From: Hanleya hanleyi | Lineage: Eukaryota; Mollusca; Polyplacophora; Lepidopleurida; Hanleyidae | Direction: 5' to 3' | Length of the DNA stretch: 64,000 bases | Assembly: GCA_036873755.1 (NCBI GenBank) | Contig: JAVTVY010045371.1 | Coordinates: 151,355-215,354 of the forward strand | Part shown: in pieces, positions 24,650 through 38,080 of the stretch | How the letters are laid out: each line of letters begins with the position of its first letter | Numbering within the stretch: position 1 is the stretch's first letter | Notes under the pieces: model-generated | Seen by the model: only the letters and a program-made list of their open reading frames with translations | Told to the model about the DNA's origin: nothing | The model's database searches: none | Program-made: the position numbers and the translations under genes

Positions 24650-25170
24650 AATCAACAAAGTTCAACTCCTATTAATTTTGAAAAAACTAAATATTTCATC
24701 TCGTGATAGGCACATCCCCAAACCCAATTAATGTGTGTACAGTTCTCAAAAGCATTACTGAAAACTGTGACACTAGCTGATTACAGCAGAACTTGATCTA
24801 TATACTGAAATATATGCATAAAATTGGCAAAGTTCAATACATCATAAATATGACAAAAAATAATATTTCATCTCAAAAATAGCCCATGTACATCTTCAAA
24901 GCATGCTTAAGAAGCTATGAAAGTTTCAGGAAGGTCCAAGTAAAACTCTAGGACCAGTTCAGTATACTTCAATACCAATGGTACATTGTAATTGGTGGCA
25001 AAGAAGTCAAATATATGACAAATTTGACAAAAATGAATACATGTACTTCATCTTTCATCTCACAAATAGCAGATGCACATCTTCAAAGCATCTTTAAGAA
25101 GATGGGGAAGTTTCACGAACGTCTACTCAAAACTGTGGGACTAGTTGATTACGGTACATGTATTATTCAG
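24650..25170. repeat. diverged tandem repeat, about 170 bp x 3
   Basis: Three units share TATTTCATCTC, a CACATC(T/C)TCAAAGCAT block, AAGTTTCA and GGACTAG(C/T)TGATTA. A frame of 109 codons at 25015-25344 overlaps the last unit and is probably fortuitous. Confidence 0.55.
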
Positions 25171-25465
25171 GCTACTGTGGAGAGAAATACTGCAAACATT
25201 ATACAAATTTCACTTTCTGTCTTTTCAGTTTTAGGGAAAAATATCACATCCATGCCAAAGAATTTAGCCTCAGTTGACATAAAGATGGATTTTCTGCTTC
25301 AAAATGTACACATGCTGTTTGAAAAATTAGAAGAAATAGGGTAGGTGTAACAGATGGATAGACAGACGGAGCAAATTTTATAGCAATGGCATTAAAAAAC
25401 CCCTCAAGACATTAATGTTTGCTTAATTTGAGCAGAATACTTCACAATCTGTAGTTCTAAATACT

Positions 25466-28400
25466 TCAATTTCTTGTAAGAGTTTTGAAGACACTATCTT
25501 TCTTCATGAGATGCTGCTGCTTATGTTGCACTTGATTATAAGTTTTATTGCGAAGACAAAGTGTCGGATGTGAAGCAATCAAATGATAGACTACATTATT
25601 ATACCGTGTCGTTGATGTGGCAGCAGAAGGCATGCGATTGTTCCTTTGAGAGGAGGCCTTAATAACATGGTATAAAACTAATGCTTCAACTTTTGTCCAT
25701 CCACCTGAACTCAGACTTTCTAAGTTATCAATGAGATAATTACTACCTTTTTTAGTTTTGAAAGAAACATGTGTTTTTCGTCGTTTACGAGTGACAGTGT
25801 CAGTCCTTTTCCAACCAACCTTATGACCATAAGGATTATTACAAGAAAGACAACTACACTTTTCAAGGCAGGCAATTCCGGATTTCTTACAAGGACATCG
25901 AATCCCAGAACAATACTTCTTATTACTGGCAACATGTTTCTTGCAGGAACGCCCACATCTACACCCCTTTCCAGCACTTTGATAAGTTTTATTCTCATCG
26001 ATCGAAGTACTAGAAGGTGTAACATTTGATTTGGAGGAAATGTTTGTTTCTTCACTCTTACTCTCAGTTTTGCATAAAGCGCTATAGTGACCTGGACCAG
26101 AATGATCATAAGCTAAAAACAATGGCTGACTTGTTAGCGGTTTGTGTCGACATTCCTGCAAAATAACTTTGACATCTGAACGACCTGTTACTATGCAAAT
26201 GGAGACGCACAAGACACTGGCAATACCTGCGACTAGCAGATCCCCCAATTCACCCTCAGACCGTCCAGAGACACTGTACTCTTTAATGTTAGACAATTTC
26301 TGTTCAGATACAAAACTGTTATAAAAGCTGAAGTTGTTTTCTATTTCCTTTACTACTAGCTGTCTCAAAATAGTGGCCAAATCAAAAATAGTCATTCCAT
26401 CAAAATCAAAATGCAATTCTTTCAAATGGCATATTACTGTATCATGCATTTGCTTCAAAATACTCGACATTGTGGCTACAAAAAGACAGTTTCCATCACT
26501 TGGTACAGAATGAAGGGTCATTCCCAAATCAGAAACATTTCTCTGAAGCTGTAATGTCTCAGTTGATTGGCTACCATTAAAAGATAAAATGTCGCCAATA
26601 TTGTGACTTCCCCAGAGTAGAGCATCAAAGCTACATGTATTTTGTAAACCATGATGCTTTTGGAGATAATTAAATGAAGAATACAAGGTCATTGATGTCT
26701 CTGCAATAACGTCATTCATAGGATCATCTGAAGGTTCCTGCAACACTGAACTTTTGGTTGGTGTTTTGCTATCCTCAGATATGGAATTAATCTTCATCTG
26801 GCATACTGCAGGTACAGGGGGGCATTTCTCTGGAATATGGTACCAACACATTTTTTCAGTTTCATTGTTTTTATAGAGCTGAAATGCTGATGATATTGGT
26901 ACCATAAGACCATTGTTGAACTGCGACTTATCCCTAGATATATTCCACTTATACAACAAAATTACCAAAATAGCTGTTGCTAATTCAGGACCAATTCTGC
27001 CTATAGCTAATGCAGACTTATTCAAATGATGATGCAGTCTTTCATTCTTGTTTGTTCCAAGTCCAGATGGTATCCCAGATAAACAACCTTTTGCAATATG
27101 ACAACGTAAATTTAATGCAGCCTTCAATGCTTCATCATTTAAAACTTTTTCATCAGTACAACTAACAGAACTCCATTTATTAACAAATTTGTCAAACATA
27201 AGCAACATATTTTCTTTTGAAGGGGTGTCAAGTAAGCGTTTTTTCCCTGAATCTCCATTCTGTCTAAAGACCATTGACAGATTATTTGACAGTTCTTTGG
27301 AAAATATACTCTTTTTAGAAATATGCTGGGTTACTCTTTGAATAGCATGGAATAAATCCAGTTTAATACAAGCTTCGGGATATAGAGAATTCATCTTTTT
27401 TCTCCAGTGACAACAGTTATCTAAGGCTATTATTTCTACTGAGGCTCCATTGTTGCGAAGACTTTCTCTTATTTTAGCCAGAATAGGTACAATATTGTCA
27501 AATGCTGTAGACTTGGCAAGTTTGTAGTTTAACACCTGCCCTATTTCATTCAAAACCATAAACAGTGAGTCATACTGGGTCACCCATGTACCGTTTTCAG
27601 GCCTGTTAAACCCTATGTTAACCGATACCTTAAACGTATGGTCACAAGATAAATATTTTGCTACTAGACTTTCCATATACTCCACATATGAAGACTGTTC
27701 ACATTGGAAGTGATGAATAAATATGTCCTTTAGGTAATTGTCACTTGGGCAGGGATGATAAACCTGCAGAAACTTCTCAAATGTGGGGAATTCATGTTTG
27801 TGGAACTTGTGAAGGGGGTGAGCTATAAACCATTGGTGGGTATCCATACAATATTGGCGTCGATTGTTGACATATGAGTGTAAAGCTTCATTTTGCAGTT
27901 GTTCTTCTATATTCCAAAAGTTCATGCCACTTGAAACCCTGCAAAGCAGAAAAAATACACATGTACCTATCAATATACGTGGTTTGGTAAATGTGGACCA
28001 ATTATAATTCACTTATAATTCAATAAATACAACGCTGCTAAATACAACACCAGTTGAAACATATCCCAATCTTCCAGTGTTGTATTTCATTTCACGAGTC
28101 ATTTGGATTATATGCACCGTGAAAACTTTTTTAAAAACCATCTTTGAACAAGTCAATTAGTCATTGTTATATATCATTTACATTGACAACACATATTGAA
28201 TGACAAGACTTCAAGAAAGTTGGAAGTGCAGAGTATTTCACCGTATACATGTATACATGTACATGATATTGTTGTATGTGACGGCCCACAGTTTATATCA
28301 CTGCAATATATACTGTGATGCGATAACATATACACAGGCCAAATGTATGTAAAGTACACGGAATAGCACCAACATGTTGTTTTTATGTACTTCAGAACCA

Positions 28401-29335
28401 GTAGAAATAAATGACAATTTGCAGAATGCAAAAAGAACTTTCACATTATTGTACTTGTGCATTTTAATAACAGATTTGTAATGTCTGCATCAACCTGTGG
28501 TCATTCCACATTCAAAGATAGTATAATGGTCCATGAGACTTTCCAGCATTTGTCTGCATGACACAGGACTCATAAATATACGCAAACTCTTATCATATGA
28601 TTGAACCATAATTTTGTTGTAAGTTTCAAGTGGTAGAGAGAATTAATGGGCAATGTGTATTCCAATATACATATATGTATGAATATTTTACGAGTATTTT
28701 TGTACTTACTTCAGCTTCAAATTAACTTGAAGTCTACATGTGAAGCCAGCTCTGTGTGACAATTGAAATGGGACTTCTATACAGGTTGGCAGTTGTTGTG
28801 TAATGCATTCTTCTCCGGACAATAGGTTGTGACTGCTTCCACTTTGATGACGGCAAATATATGTCCGCATTACTAGGAGGACAGGCCCATCCAAATCGTA
28901 CAGCCACCTCGGTCGACTCTGGGGTGTGCATCTCCATGGTCCAACGTGAAGCTCGAGACTATGCTGTGGACAAATCATCTTCTTAACCAAAAGTGGAAAC
29001 TGGTTCATAGGGTCCCACAGCAGAATTTTGGGAATCAAGTAGTGAAAAATTTCTGGCTCAGTCATGTTTGTGTGCCATTTTGTGAAATTATAAGAAGAGA
29101 TTTTTGTATGACTTCGTTGTTGCTTTGTCATTTGACAAAGGCAGTTCCATATTTTTGGGCAGAAGTCGTCCACACCTTGTACTGAACTACAATATGTCCA
29201 CAGAATAGAAACACTCAGGCATAATAGAAATTTCATCATGCGATCTTTAGGAACAGACCACTGTATTTCAGTAGAATTCTTCAAACAACTGGGCACTATT
29301 TCACCAGGCACTTCTGACACACTGGCATTGGCCAA
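25466..29335 (-). CDS. DDE transposase-OTU-Cys-rich fusion gene, two exons, apparently intact
   Basis: Exon 1 is 29335-28710 and exon 2 is 27938-25466. The donor GTAAGT (28709) and acceptor CTGCTTTGCAG (to 27939) join phase 2 exactly, giving about 1,032 residues with no stop. The open frame reaching back to 28012 with a hydrophobic start is intron sequence, not a signal peptide. Domains: N-terminal region with WDPMNQFPLL and PRWLYDLDGPVLLV (about 98-208); DDE core with Asp308 (CDHTFKVS), Asp382 (ALDNCC), a D-x2-H motif (LDLFHA) and Glu508 (GTNKNERLH); OTU domain with DGNC (Cys693) and GPGHYSAL (His826); Cys-rich domain at 868-913 (RCPCKKSGIACLEKCSC). DDE enzymes cut and join DNA; OTU proteases remove ubiquitin. 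No inverted ends were found, so a resident element or a domesticated gene are both possible. The superfamily is not assigned. Confidence 0.75.
28013..28703 (-). other. intron of the transposase-OTU gene
   Basis: The predicted intron runs from the donor GT at 28709 to the acceptor AG at 27939 (771 bp). It is AT-rich, with ACATGTATACATGTACATG near 28243, and no gene is seen on either strand. Confidence 0.6.
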
Positions 29336-30839
29336 AGTGGGCGGAGCTTAGTTATAAGTGAGGGTAATAACAAAAATGCAAAACTAGCCTTATTTAGCAT
29401 GTCAGATATTATGAGATTGAATTAATATTGTTTTACCTGGAATGCACAAATTTGGATTGTAGACATGTACACGTGTTTGATAAATATGTGCACATTTATA
29501 AATATAACATGAATTATACTATTTCAGGGGTTTTCTGAGATAAATAAATCATAAGACATATGGCTATGTTATATTATAAGTGAAAGAAAAATTTAACTTA
29601 TGTGATAAATGTATATATTTTTGCATATACATGTACATACAGTGGAATTAAACATGTATTTGCATCACTCAATAAAAAAACCTGGATGAATGAAATGGAC
29701 ATGTACTATTCATTCAAATAACTAAAATAGATGTGGTAAATATTGAGATGTTTAATGTGGGGTTTGAACTAAAGGTACAACGCTACTGCCATCATGAAAT
29801 TGTTTCCCAAAAAAACAGAAATCATTCAAATTCCTCCAGTTTGCAGACATAGGAGTGAGTAATTTAAAAAATGTCCTTGACTTCGTTTAAAAGTATTGAT
29901 TTATAGTCTCCATGAAAGGTGATTTCATGCATATTGGTACAAGTAGACTGTTATAATAAAATGTTAAAAATTATATAAAATGGATAACTATCAACTGTCA
30001 CACATTTGGCATCTGTCACATGCTCTCACCATGCTCACACAGCTATGTTAAAATCTCACGCAAATGGGCATTCATGAAATGTTTTCTAAAATAACCAAAA
30101 ATCATTCAAAATTGCTGCAGTTTGCAGAAAAAGGAGTCGGTTATTTCAAAATTTTCCTACACTTCGTTATGAAGTATCCATTTATAGCCTTCGTGAAGGG
30201 TGAAATATATAAAACTAGACTGTTTATACATATATATGAAAACAAAATCCAAAAAAAATTGTGTGAATCGACGCCTAGAATTTTGCATTTGTTGGGGGCT
30301 CGTATCTCCTGGGCGGATATACTCAAATCTCACGCCTTGGCAAAATTATAACTTAGGTCTGAAAATGATGCCTAGAATTGTGCGTTGAAGGTTCTCAAAT
30401 GTTTTACTCAAATGTCATACCTTGGCAAAATCAAAAATAGACAGGTCTTAATTTCAAATGCTTAAAGTATCCTGAAATCCTGGGGACCTTATGAGTAAAA
30501 AATAGTATCGTAGGCAAAATTTTACACAGCATAAATCGTGCAGTTGATTAATTATCTCTATGGTGATATACATGTGTAGAAATGATCATAGAAACATATA
30601 CAAATGGAGTTCATTGGTATTGACAGCTCATTGACAGAGTACCTGTTTGCTGGAAATTGAAAAACAAATGTATGTAGTGGTGGGCAGCCTAAATGGAGCC
30701 TAATATAGACTTCATGATTGAACAGAAGAGAATAGTGAGACATATGACTGAATCTGGTATATCACATAAAATGATAAGGCTTAGGATAAAGGTTATGAAA
30801 TACTGTGTCTATACAGACATTGGCTGAATAATTAGAAGT
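29336..30839. other. intergenic with a diverged duplication
   Basis: No gene seen. About 29790-29960 and 30070-30235 are diverged direct copies (both with AATCATTCAAA, GCAGTTTGCAGA or CCAGTTTGCAGA, and ACTTCGTT). Short repeats around ACTCAAAT(C/G)TCA(C/T)(G/A)CCTTGGCAAAAT follow at 30320-30430. Confidence 0.5.
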
Positions 30840-31460
30840 TTAATATAGATAACAGTTACAAGTTCAACATAGATAACAGTGTACCGGTACCTATGGTTCA
30901 CCTGAGAAAGTCAAACATTGCCCCACAACTGCATTAAGAGGACAATAGTGTCCTGGGTGGCTGCCATGGGATTAAGATAATTTTGTCATGCAAACATTCC
31001 TCAAACATTCCTCAATTACACAGTCACTGAAGGACTGAGAGACTGATAAGGCGAGTTGTTTGTGAACACATGTATGGATAACTCCTGTTTATATTTTCCA
31101 AAAAGGAATATATTATAGAAATAAGTTTTATCAATTCATATTTTTCTCTCAATTCCACATCTTTGCCTTGTAATTTTCGCTTATCAACAAAAGAATAATT
31201 TTGCAAAACAACTCCTTGAACATGTTGAAAGGGAGATGACAGAGTGTATGAAATCTGGCACAAGGGAACAGTACTTGCAATGGATAGATATGGTTAAGTT
31301 AAATTTCTGTTGAAGTTTCTCCTGTGTCTTAGCCAGTTTTTTAGTTTTATTTTTTTTCTCTCCTAGTATCAACTTGGTTTTCCATCTATCAAATGTGACC
31401 TGTTCTATCAACAAAGACACAGAATTAACATAATAGGTGAAAAGTTGAATAATGAAATGG
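30840..31460 (+). repeat. segmental duplication, copy 1
   Basis: Matches 34770-35330 in direct orientation: shared blocks include GTGTCCTGGGTGGCTGCCAT, ACACAGTCACTGAAGGACTG and GAGTGTATGAAATCTG. Copy 1 has an extra CAAACATTCCT duplication near 31003. Confidence 0.75.
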
Positions 31461-31738
31461 CTGTTAGAAAACAGCATGCTGGATTTGTAAGTGTTATGGT
31501 TTAAGCTATACATAGATCTGTAAAAGGCTGAATAGTCTTTATACCCCAAAAATGTTGTATTACAAAGTGATTAAAATCAGATCTGGACCAAAATCTGAAC
31601 ATCATATGCTACCCCACAAGGCATTGTACACATACATTATTGTCCTGAGGGTTTTTTCAAGTATACAAAAATTTTCTGACAATGTGAAATGTGTTCGTAC
31701 ATTGTATGAATGGGGTTCATGTCAGTTGATGCCTTAAG

Positions 31739-31815
31739 TGAGTGAGTGCGTGAATAGAATTTAACGTCGCTTTCAACATTACTTCATTTATATCGCGATG
31801 AACTTAGCCACCACC
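31739..31815 (+). repeat. short gastropod-type dispersed repeat, copy 2
   Basis: GTGAGTGAGTGCGTGAATAG followed by AATTTAACGTCGCTTTCAAC, as at 32659. Confidence 0.6.
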
Positions 31816-32658
31816 CAGCCAAGTTGCGGAAAGTGCCCCTATTATATTTTCGCTATCGCTAAGGCTTGAGGGCCTTACCACACTATATCTTGGGTCAAGC
31901 TCTACAAGAAAATGTAAAAAAATCCAAGATGGCCATCTCTGTGAGATCATTTTCAAAAAGAGCTTTATTGGACGATTTTTTGGGCAGAATTTTTTATTTT
32001 TGTTTTTTCTTCGCAAAACTGCATGATAAATTAGTCAATAATAATCTGATATGAAATAAAATAGGTTTTACCCACTTTTCCATACAGAAAAGCAAAAAAT
32101 TGGAAGAAATATGACAAAAACATCACTTTTGTGGTACCCCACATGGCCGCCATTTTGAATTTACGCATGATCTGCTGCTCCGGGGTTATGCAAATAGGCT
32201 CAAAATGACCACAATATGATAATCTACAAAGTCACAGAGTTTCAGCTCTCAATTTTTGTCATTCCAGATATAGGAGCAAAAAAACAACAAGGGAATTGGG
32301 CCCCCCCCCCCCCAATGCCAGGTAAGATTAAATAATGCTTCTTCTGGCTACATGTACCTTTCTGCTGTCACAAAGGTGAAAGGCGTGGGGGGGAGGTCCT
32401 GTCCCAGCGCCTCATTATTTATGCTGATGTAGCTCAGTAAGACTAAATTCCATTATGAAGACCATACAATATTCAGAATTTCTTCAATCTATAATTAAAA
32501 TGCTTGTAATATCAGAAGGATTATCCCTTCTAATGACAGCAAATAAGGTGAAACATGTGGGCAGACATGGGTAAGATTTAGCAATAAACATGGCAGTGCT
32601 AATGTTACATTCAGACAGACACCTTATATAAATTAGCCACAAAAATCAACATCAACAG
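31816..32658. other. intergenic, no gene seen
   Basis: Contains a (C)n tract at about 32300 and no frame with recognisable motifs. Confidence 0.5.
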
Positions 32659-32735
32659 GGTGAGTGAGTGAATAGAATTTAACGTCGCTTTCAACAATAT
32701 TTCAGCTATATCACGACGAACCAACTAAGCACCAC
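32659..32735 (+). repeat. short gastropod-type dispersed repeat, copy 3
   Basis: GTGAGTGAGTGAATAGAA followed by TTTAACGTCGCTTTCAACA and TTTCAGCTATATCACGACG. Confidence 0.65.
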
Positions 32736-32998
32736 CCATCAACATCAAACAGACTTCTATTATCAACCAACTCTGCTTGCTTTGTCAGTACTGCCAAGTA
32801 AAATTAAGAAAGATCTATATTTGCAACAAAATTTATGAAAATCATACTCGGTTGTAATGGTAATGTTACTCTGTTGCCAACATTACGTGAGTGAACAGAC
32901 ACAAAACAAAATGGATTTTCACATTCAACTCCATAGTACATTCTCATGAACTATCAGCTTACATAGTTAGTGGAAGTGATGTGTAGAAAATGAATCCA

Positions 32999-33709
32999 GG
33001 GCATTTCCCCCAGCGGACATTTCCCCCCACAGACATTTCCCTCAGTGGACATTTCCCCCAGCGGATATTTCTTCCAGCGGACATGTCCCCCAGTGGACAT
33101 TTCCACCACGGACATTTCCCACAATGGACATTTCCCCCACCCTATATTTTCAGTTTTTACAGTTTTTAAATAATTTGGCAAAAACACAATATTTTTACAA
33201 TAAGTTTTACGAGAAAGCACATTATATATTATATAGCACATTTTAAACAATATAATGCATGGATCACATAGTGATAACATAATATTCATATACATAGTAT
33301 ATATTTAAACATTTTGAGAAAACATATCACGTACTGGTAAAATAAAAGCTGTATTTTTAAACGATATAAATTCGTTCTGTTTATTTACCTCAGTTTTCAC
33401 TTTAGTTCATTTTATTCTCATCAAATGGCTTCATGACACCGACCTATATGAACAGTTAATGTTATGCTATACTTTTATATTGTTTTAAAATGTGCTATAA
33501 GACAATACTGATATGTGTATAATATCTTATCACTATGTGACTCATTTATCGTAAAACATATGTGAAATCCTTAAATCCTTATATATAGAAAATACAAAAA
33601 TAAATTGTGTTATTGGCAAATTATTTTAAAACTATGTTCAAAATAACCTAAAAATATAGGGTGGGGAAAATGCTCACTGGGGGCAATGTTTACTGGGGGA
33701 AATGTCCGT
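32999..33709. mobile_element. fold-back element with minisatellite ends
   Basis: The two halves are imperfect inverted copies: CCCACCCTATATTTT is at 33136 and its complement at 33650; the blocks around CACATAGTGATAA and TATAGCACATTTTAAA also pair. Each end carries a minisatellite of about 18 bp (GGACATTTCCCCCAG type), with about eight units on the left (33000-33140) and three on the right (33661-33709). There is no coding capacity, and the target duplication is not clear. Confidence 0.65.
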
Positions 33710-34769
33710 ACACCGTAGAGAATACAGACTAGCAATGAGATGTTGACTATAATGTTAAAGAGTGGAGAATAGCCATCCTCCATAACGCAAGTCTGTATAC
33801 TCCATACCAGCCCCTGCACTTCAATTGGCATGATTGGGGCAATACGGTTATTACCCGAACAAACCATTTAAAGTAACAGCCAATGAAAGGAAGGCATCAC
33901 AGCGTTGACAAGATAAGCCAACTCTACAGTGGGAATATGCTGTAGAACGGTCTCTATGATGTGCTCACTGCAAAGGACATAAATGTACATGTAGGGCGTC
34001 TCTCCAGTCAAAAACTCACAAGTTGAGTTCAAAGGGGATAAAATATACGCCACATTGCTGGCTTCAAATTATTTCAAATATGGTCATTTTCGTAAAGTCT
34101 ATTATTAAACGACTGATCTTAGTTCTGATGAATTATTCTTCTATCATGGGATGCATTTGTTAGAAGAACCCTGACTAGGGATGACGAGAATAGGTTGAAC
34201 AATGTTGTTGATAATTGATTTTATATACTGAATCGGCCATGCACACATAGGATTTTTCCCTACCAAGTTCATTAAAACTATAAGATGATAGTATTTCTAT
34301 GATACAGCTGACCAAATTCCAGAGAGGTTCTAACATTTCAGATGTGGATCGTCAGCAGTTGGAATCAATCCAGATATTGCATTTTCACCATTTGGCTCTG
34401 TTGTGCACTTAAGTGATTGCAGTTCAACTTTAAATCACAATTCCTCCCCATATCAATATTTTAGAACACTTCAATGCTGAAAACAATAAAGGTATAATAT
34501 ACATGTATTCTATGTCATTGCAATTTGGTCCACAAGAAGAGTGGGATTATCGTCTGTTCAACAACACTGCAATACAATATTTTCTTATCAAATCATTTTG
34601 ACAAGTATTTTGTATAATGAAGCATTCTATGTATGTTATATCTATATGTATACTTTTATTTAGCATGAAACTGAAAATGATTCTGTAAGAGTTTCACTAA
34701 ATCGAGGGTTTGAGAAGAAATAATGTCTTTGGCCCCCTGTTCAATAAGAAATCTGTCATACTTGGTTGA
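33710..34769. other. intergenic, no gene seen
   Basis: AT-rich, no motif-bearing frames. Confidence 0.5.
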
Positions 34770-35330
34770 CTAAGTACCAGTTTAACATAGATAACAGTAC
34801 AGGTTCACTCCAGAAAGTTAAACAATGACCCACAACTGCAAGTGTCCTGGGTGGCTGCCATGGGATTAAGATAATTTTGCCATGCAAACATTCCTCAATT
34901 ACACAGTCACTGAAGGACTGAGAGACTGATAAGGCGAGTTGTTTGTGAACACATGTATGGATAACTCCTGTTTATAATTTCCAATAGAAATCATTCTATT
35001 GTCAGCATCTCTCTTGCAATTTTCCGTTCTTTATCAACAAGAAAAAATAACAAGTTTGCAAAATGACCTCAGATGACAAAGAGTGTATGAAATCTGACCC
35101 ATGGGAACAGTACTCCCACCCAAGGGTTTGATCTGGTTAGGAAAAGTTGAATTTCTGTTAAAATTCAATTTTCTCCTGTGTCTTAAGAGATCTTTTTAGT
35201 TCTATTTTTTCCCTCCTTTTGAAGTTGGTTTTTCATGTATCAAATATGATCTCTTCTATCAGAGACAGAATGAATATAATAGGTGAAAAGTTGAAGAATG
35301 AACTGGTCGTTAAATGTCTTATAACATTTG
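34770..35330 (+). repeat. segmental duplication, copy 2
   Basis: Direct copy of 30840-31460 with several deletions (for example the AAGAGGACAATA stretch is missing). Confidence 0.75.
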
Positions 35331-36440
35331 CAGATTTGAATGTGTTCTTTATACAGAAAATTCCAACTTCCAAAGTACCATGTATTTTAAACTGCTCCCT
35401 TTTACCATCACAGATGGGCCCTAAAGCCAAACCCTTTCAGTCTCCTGTCAGCATTAATATCAGCAATCTCCGTGAACTCCGACATAATATCACGGAATAT
35501 TATATCTGAATTCAGCACTAGATAAATCCCATGCGAATCTTAAACTATATTTGTTAGCCAATCAGGTGGCTAGCTTGTTGAAATCACGCCCACAGTAATT
35601 ACGCACGGTAGCACGTGGACTAATATACGAACATTATTGGGAAACAGTATCCAAATATGGCATCATAAATCGTGAAGATGAGTTTCCTCCCGTCGAAAAG
35701 TCTGGTTTTGTTAGCGGATAGAAAATAGAAGATGTTCATCGCCGTGAAATAAATGTCAATCATTGTTAGAGAGAAAAGTCAGAAATGGTCGAGATTGGCT
35801 TATTATGGGGTCTCACAGAATATCAGTGAACAGTTCGCACAAAGTTTTCATAGCGTTACATCTAGATGGTATTCCCCTAATTTACCATCTAGGTTTACCT
35901 AGATTGTAATATCAGTTGCACATTATTTTATTGTGACCTGATCAACATAGACCAAATGAAACCAATTAACTAAAGTGAATTATTGAGTTAATATAAAAAT
36001 ATACTATTTGTAGTGGAACAGGTATGCAAATGTTGTGGTTTGTTGAATGCTATGTGCATGAACATTAAGGATTTATCGTTAATTGATCAGTAAACATGTT
36101 GACAAAAATAATCCCTTCACAATATACTGAGTAAACATGAAAGATGTGGTCATACATTGTGAGTGAAGCAAACACAGATGAAAATAAGAAAGCAATAATA
36201 TGTTACTTGAGTGAAGTGACCCACAGAGGACTGTACCCTAACATATATACAAAAACAGAACACAAACTTTAAGTGAATGATTCTTTATTCCATAGATTTG
36301 GCATTAAAGTTACCAGTACATCATTCAATTGTAGTAGTTTGGACAATATGGGCAATGACCCCAGATGTACATACATGTATGCTGGCAGTGTTGCTATGAC
36401 CACCATGTCATGGGCTCTGAACCAAATATTTATGAACTAT
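35331..36440. other. intergenic, no gene seen
   Basis: A frame of 96 codons at 35219-35509 partly overlaps the duplication and has no recognisable domain. Confidence 0.45.
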
Positions 36441-36790
36441 GACCCAAATGTTAATGGACTATGCCGAAGTTCCGCAAGGTGTTAGTTGGTCTATCCAAAT
36501 GTTAATGGACTATGGGGAAGTCCTGCAAGGGTGTTAGTTGGGCCATGATCCAAATGTTAATGGACTATGGGGAAGTCCCGCAAGGGTGTTAGTTGGGCTA
36601 TGACCTAAATGTTAGTGGACTATGGCAATGTCCTGCAAGGTATTAGTTGGGCTATAACCCAAATGTTAATGGACTATGGCGAAGTCCTGCAAAAGACTAT
36701 GGCGAAGTCCCACAAGGGGCTATGACCCCAGTGTTAGTTAAATTGGTGGGTATATGACCACCATGTTAGTTAGGCTATGACCCAAATGTT
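36441..36790 (+). repeat. 55-bp minisatellite, about 5 units plus degenerate ones
   Basis: CAAATGTTAATGGACTATG starts at 36445, 36496 and 36551 and, with changes, at 36606 and 36660; each is followed by GAAGTCC(T/C)GCAAGG(G)TGTTAGTTGG. The spacing is 51-55 bp. Confidence 0.85.
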
Positions 36791-38080
36791 AATTGATCAT
36801 TAATTGTTGAATAAACATTTTTGCTGAATTATGTGTAGCATAACAGCATAACCCCCTTCCCCTTGCTTATTAATTGCCCCTAATATTTCTGGTGTTGAAA
36901 TGAAGATGGTGGTGGGTTGCGAAGTTCTGAAGTAAACAGGCAGCTGTGCACTGAAGTATGAAGGCTGACCATGTAGTCACGAGGTCAACTTTGATTGGTT
37001 TGTATTTAACTTGGTTGTGTCCCTGATTGGCCATTTTACCAGCTGTAACCTACTGTATTCAGTTTGTATAAACAACATTCAATAGTCCTTGAATTGCAAT
37101 GATTTTCAACCTGTGAGGGCAATAAATACAGGGATGTGGAAGCAAGTTTATTGTTTAAATGTATCACTGAATATTACCAAGACCACAAGGTAAAGAGAAG
37201 AAATGGCAATTAAATAAGCATGCTGGATTTGCAATTTTGCAATGTGCATTTCGGCTTTTGACATGCTCCCTTATGTGAAAAAACCCATTTTTCTTCATTC
37301 TAGGAAATATTTGGTGTGTGCAGTTTTTGCTCGACTTCAAAATTCTATCTAATTTTTCAGGTTGTCCTAAAGTACCAATTTGGCAAAATTTAAGGTTGTG
37401 AAATTCAAAGACAATAAAAATAAAGCATCAGTGTAATTTTGGCACCACTTGCACGAGTGGAAATTACCAATGGTTATGAAAAACGGGTCACATTTATCAG
37501 ATTATTGAAGAATTATAATATTATTTCTAGGATGAACATTGGACAGATGAGGCACTGTTTTGTGTTTGGATAATTACATTTTTGAATTATGTGAAAGTCG
37601 AAATATTTTTGATGAGGTTGATTAACTTATTAGGAAGAAGGCTACAGGATAATGAAGTTATTCAATTCTTATTTTGCGAAATTTGCTATAAAAAATGTAT
37701 TCATTGCCATTTAAGCAGAGAAGAACTGATAGGGCATCCCTTATCTTATCACCAGGGGAATTATAATCTCTGTCTGGCATATCTACATTTACCAAAGAAT
37801 GTGAAAGAGTGTGCAGAAATCAGCATAAACAAAGGCGGGGACATGTGAGTGACAACTGAGTACCCATTGAAACTGATATGCTCTGTTGACCTTTATAAAA
37901 CGATGTCACCATGCCACAGTTTGAAAGCCAATGAAATGCTAAGTAAACATGAAGAACATATATGGGACTCCTCCCACAGCAGATTTAAAAGAGAAAAATT
38001 GTTCAAAAATTTTCATTTGAGTTTTGCATAGGAGAATATAGAACATTTAGACAACAATTTCAAGCTTTAATTTAGTAAAA
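36791..38080. other. intergenic upstream of the candidate exon
   Basis: Two plus-strand frames at 37582-37848 and 37849-38031 have a few Cys/His residues (FCEICYKKCIHCHL) but no convincing domain; not called as genes. Confidence 0.4.

Noticed and set aside
25015..25344. 109-codon plus-strand frame near the transposase gene
   Set aside because: Its first half lies in a diverged tandem repeat unit and it has no domain or conserved start.
27939..28012. Signal peptide at the start of the 848-codon frame (hydrophobic stretch with FFLLC)
   Set aside because: This segment is the 3' end of an intron (polypyrimidine and CTGCTTTGCAG); splicing in phase to the upstream exon removes it.
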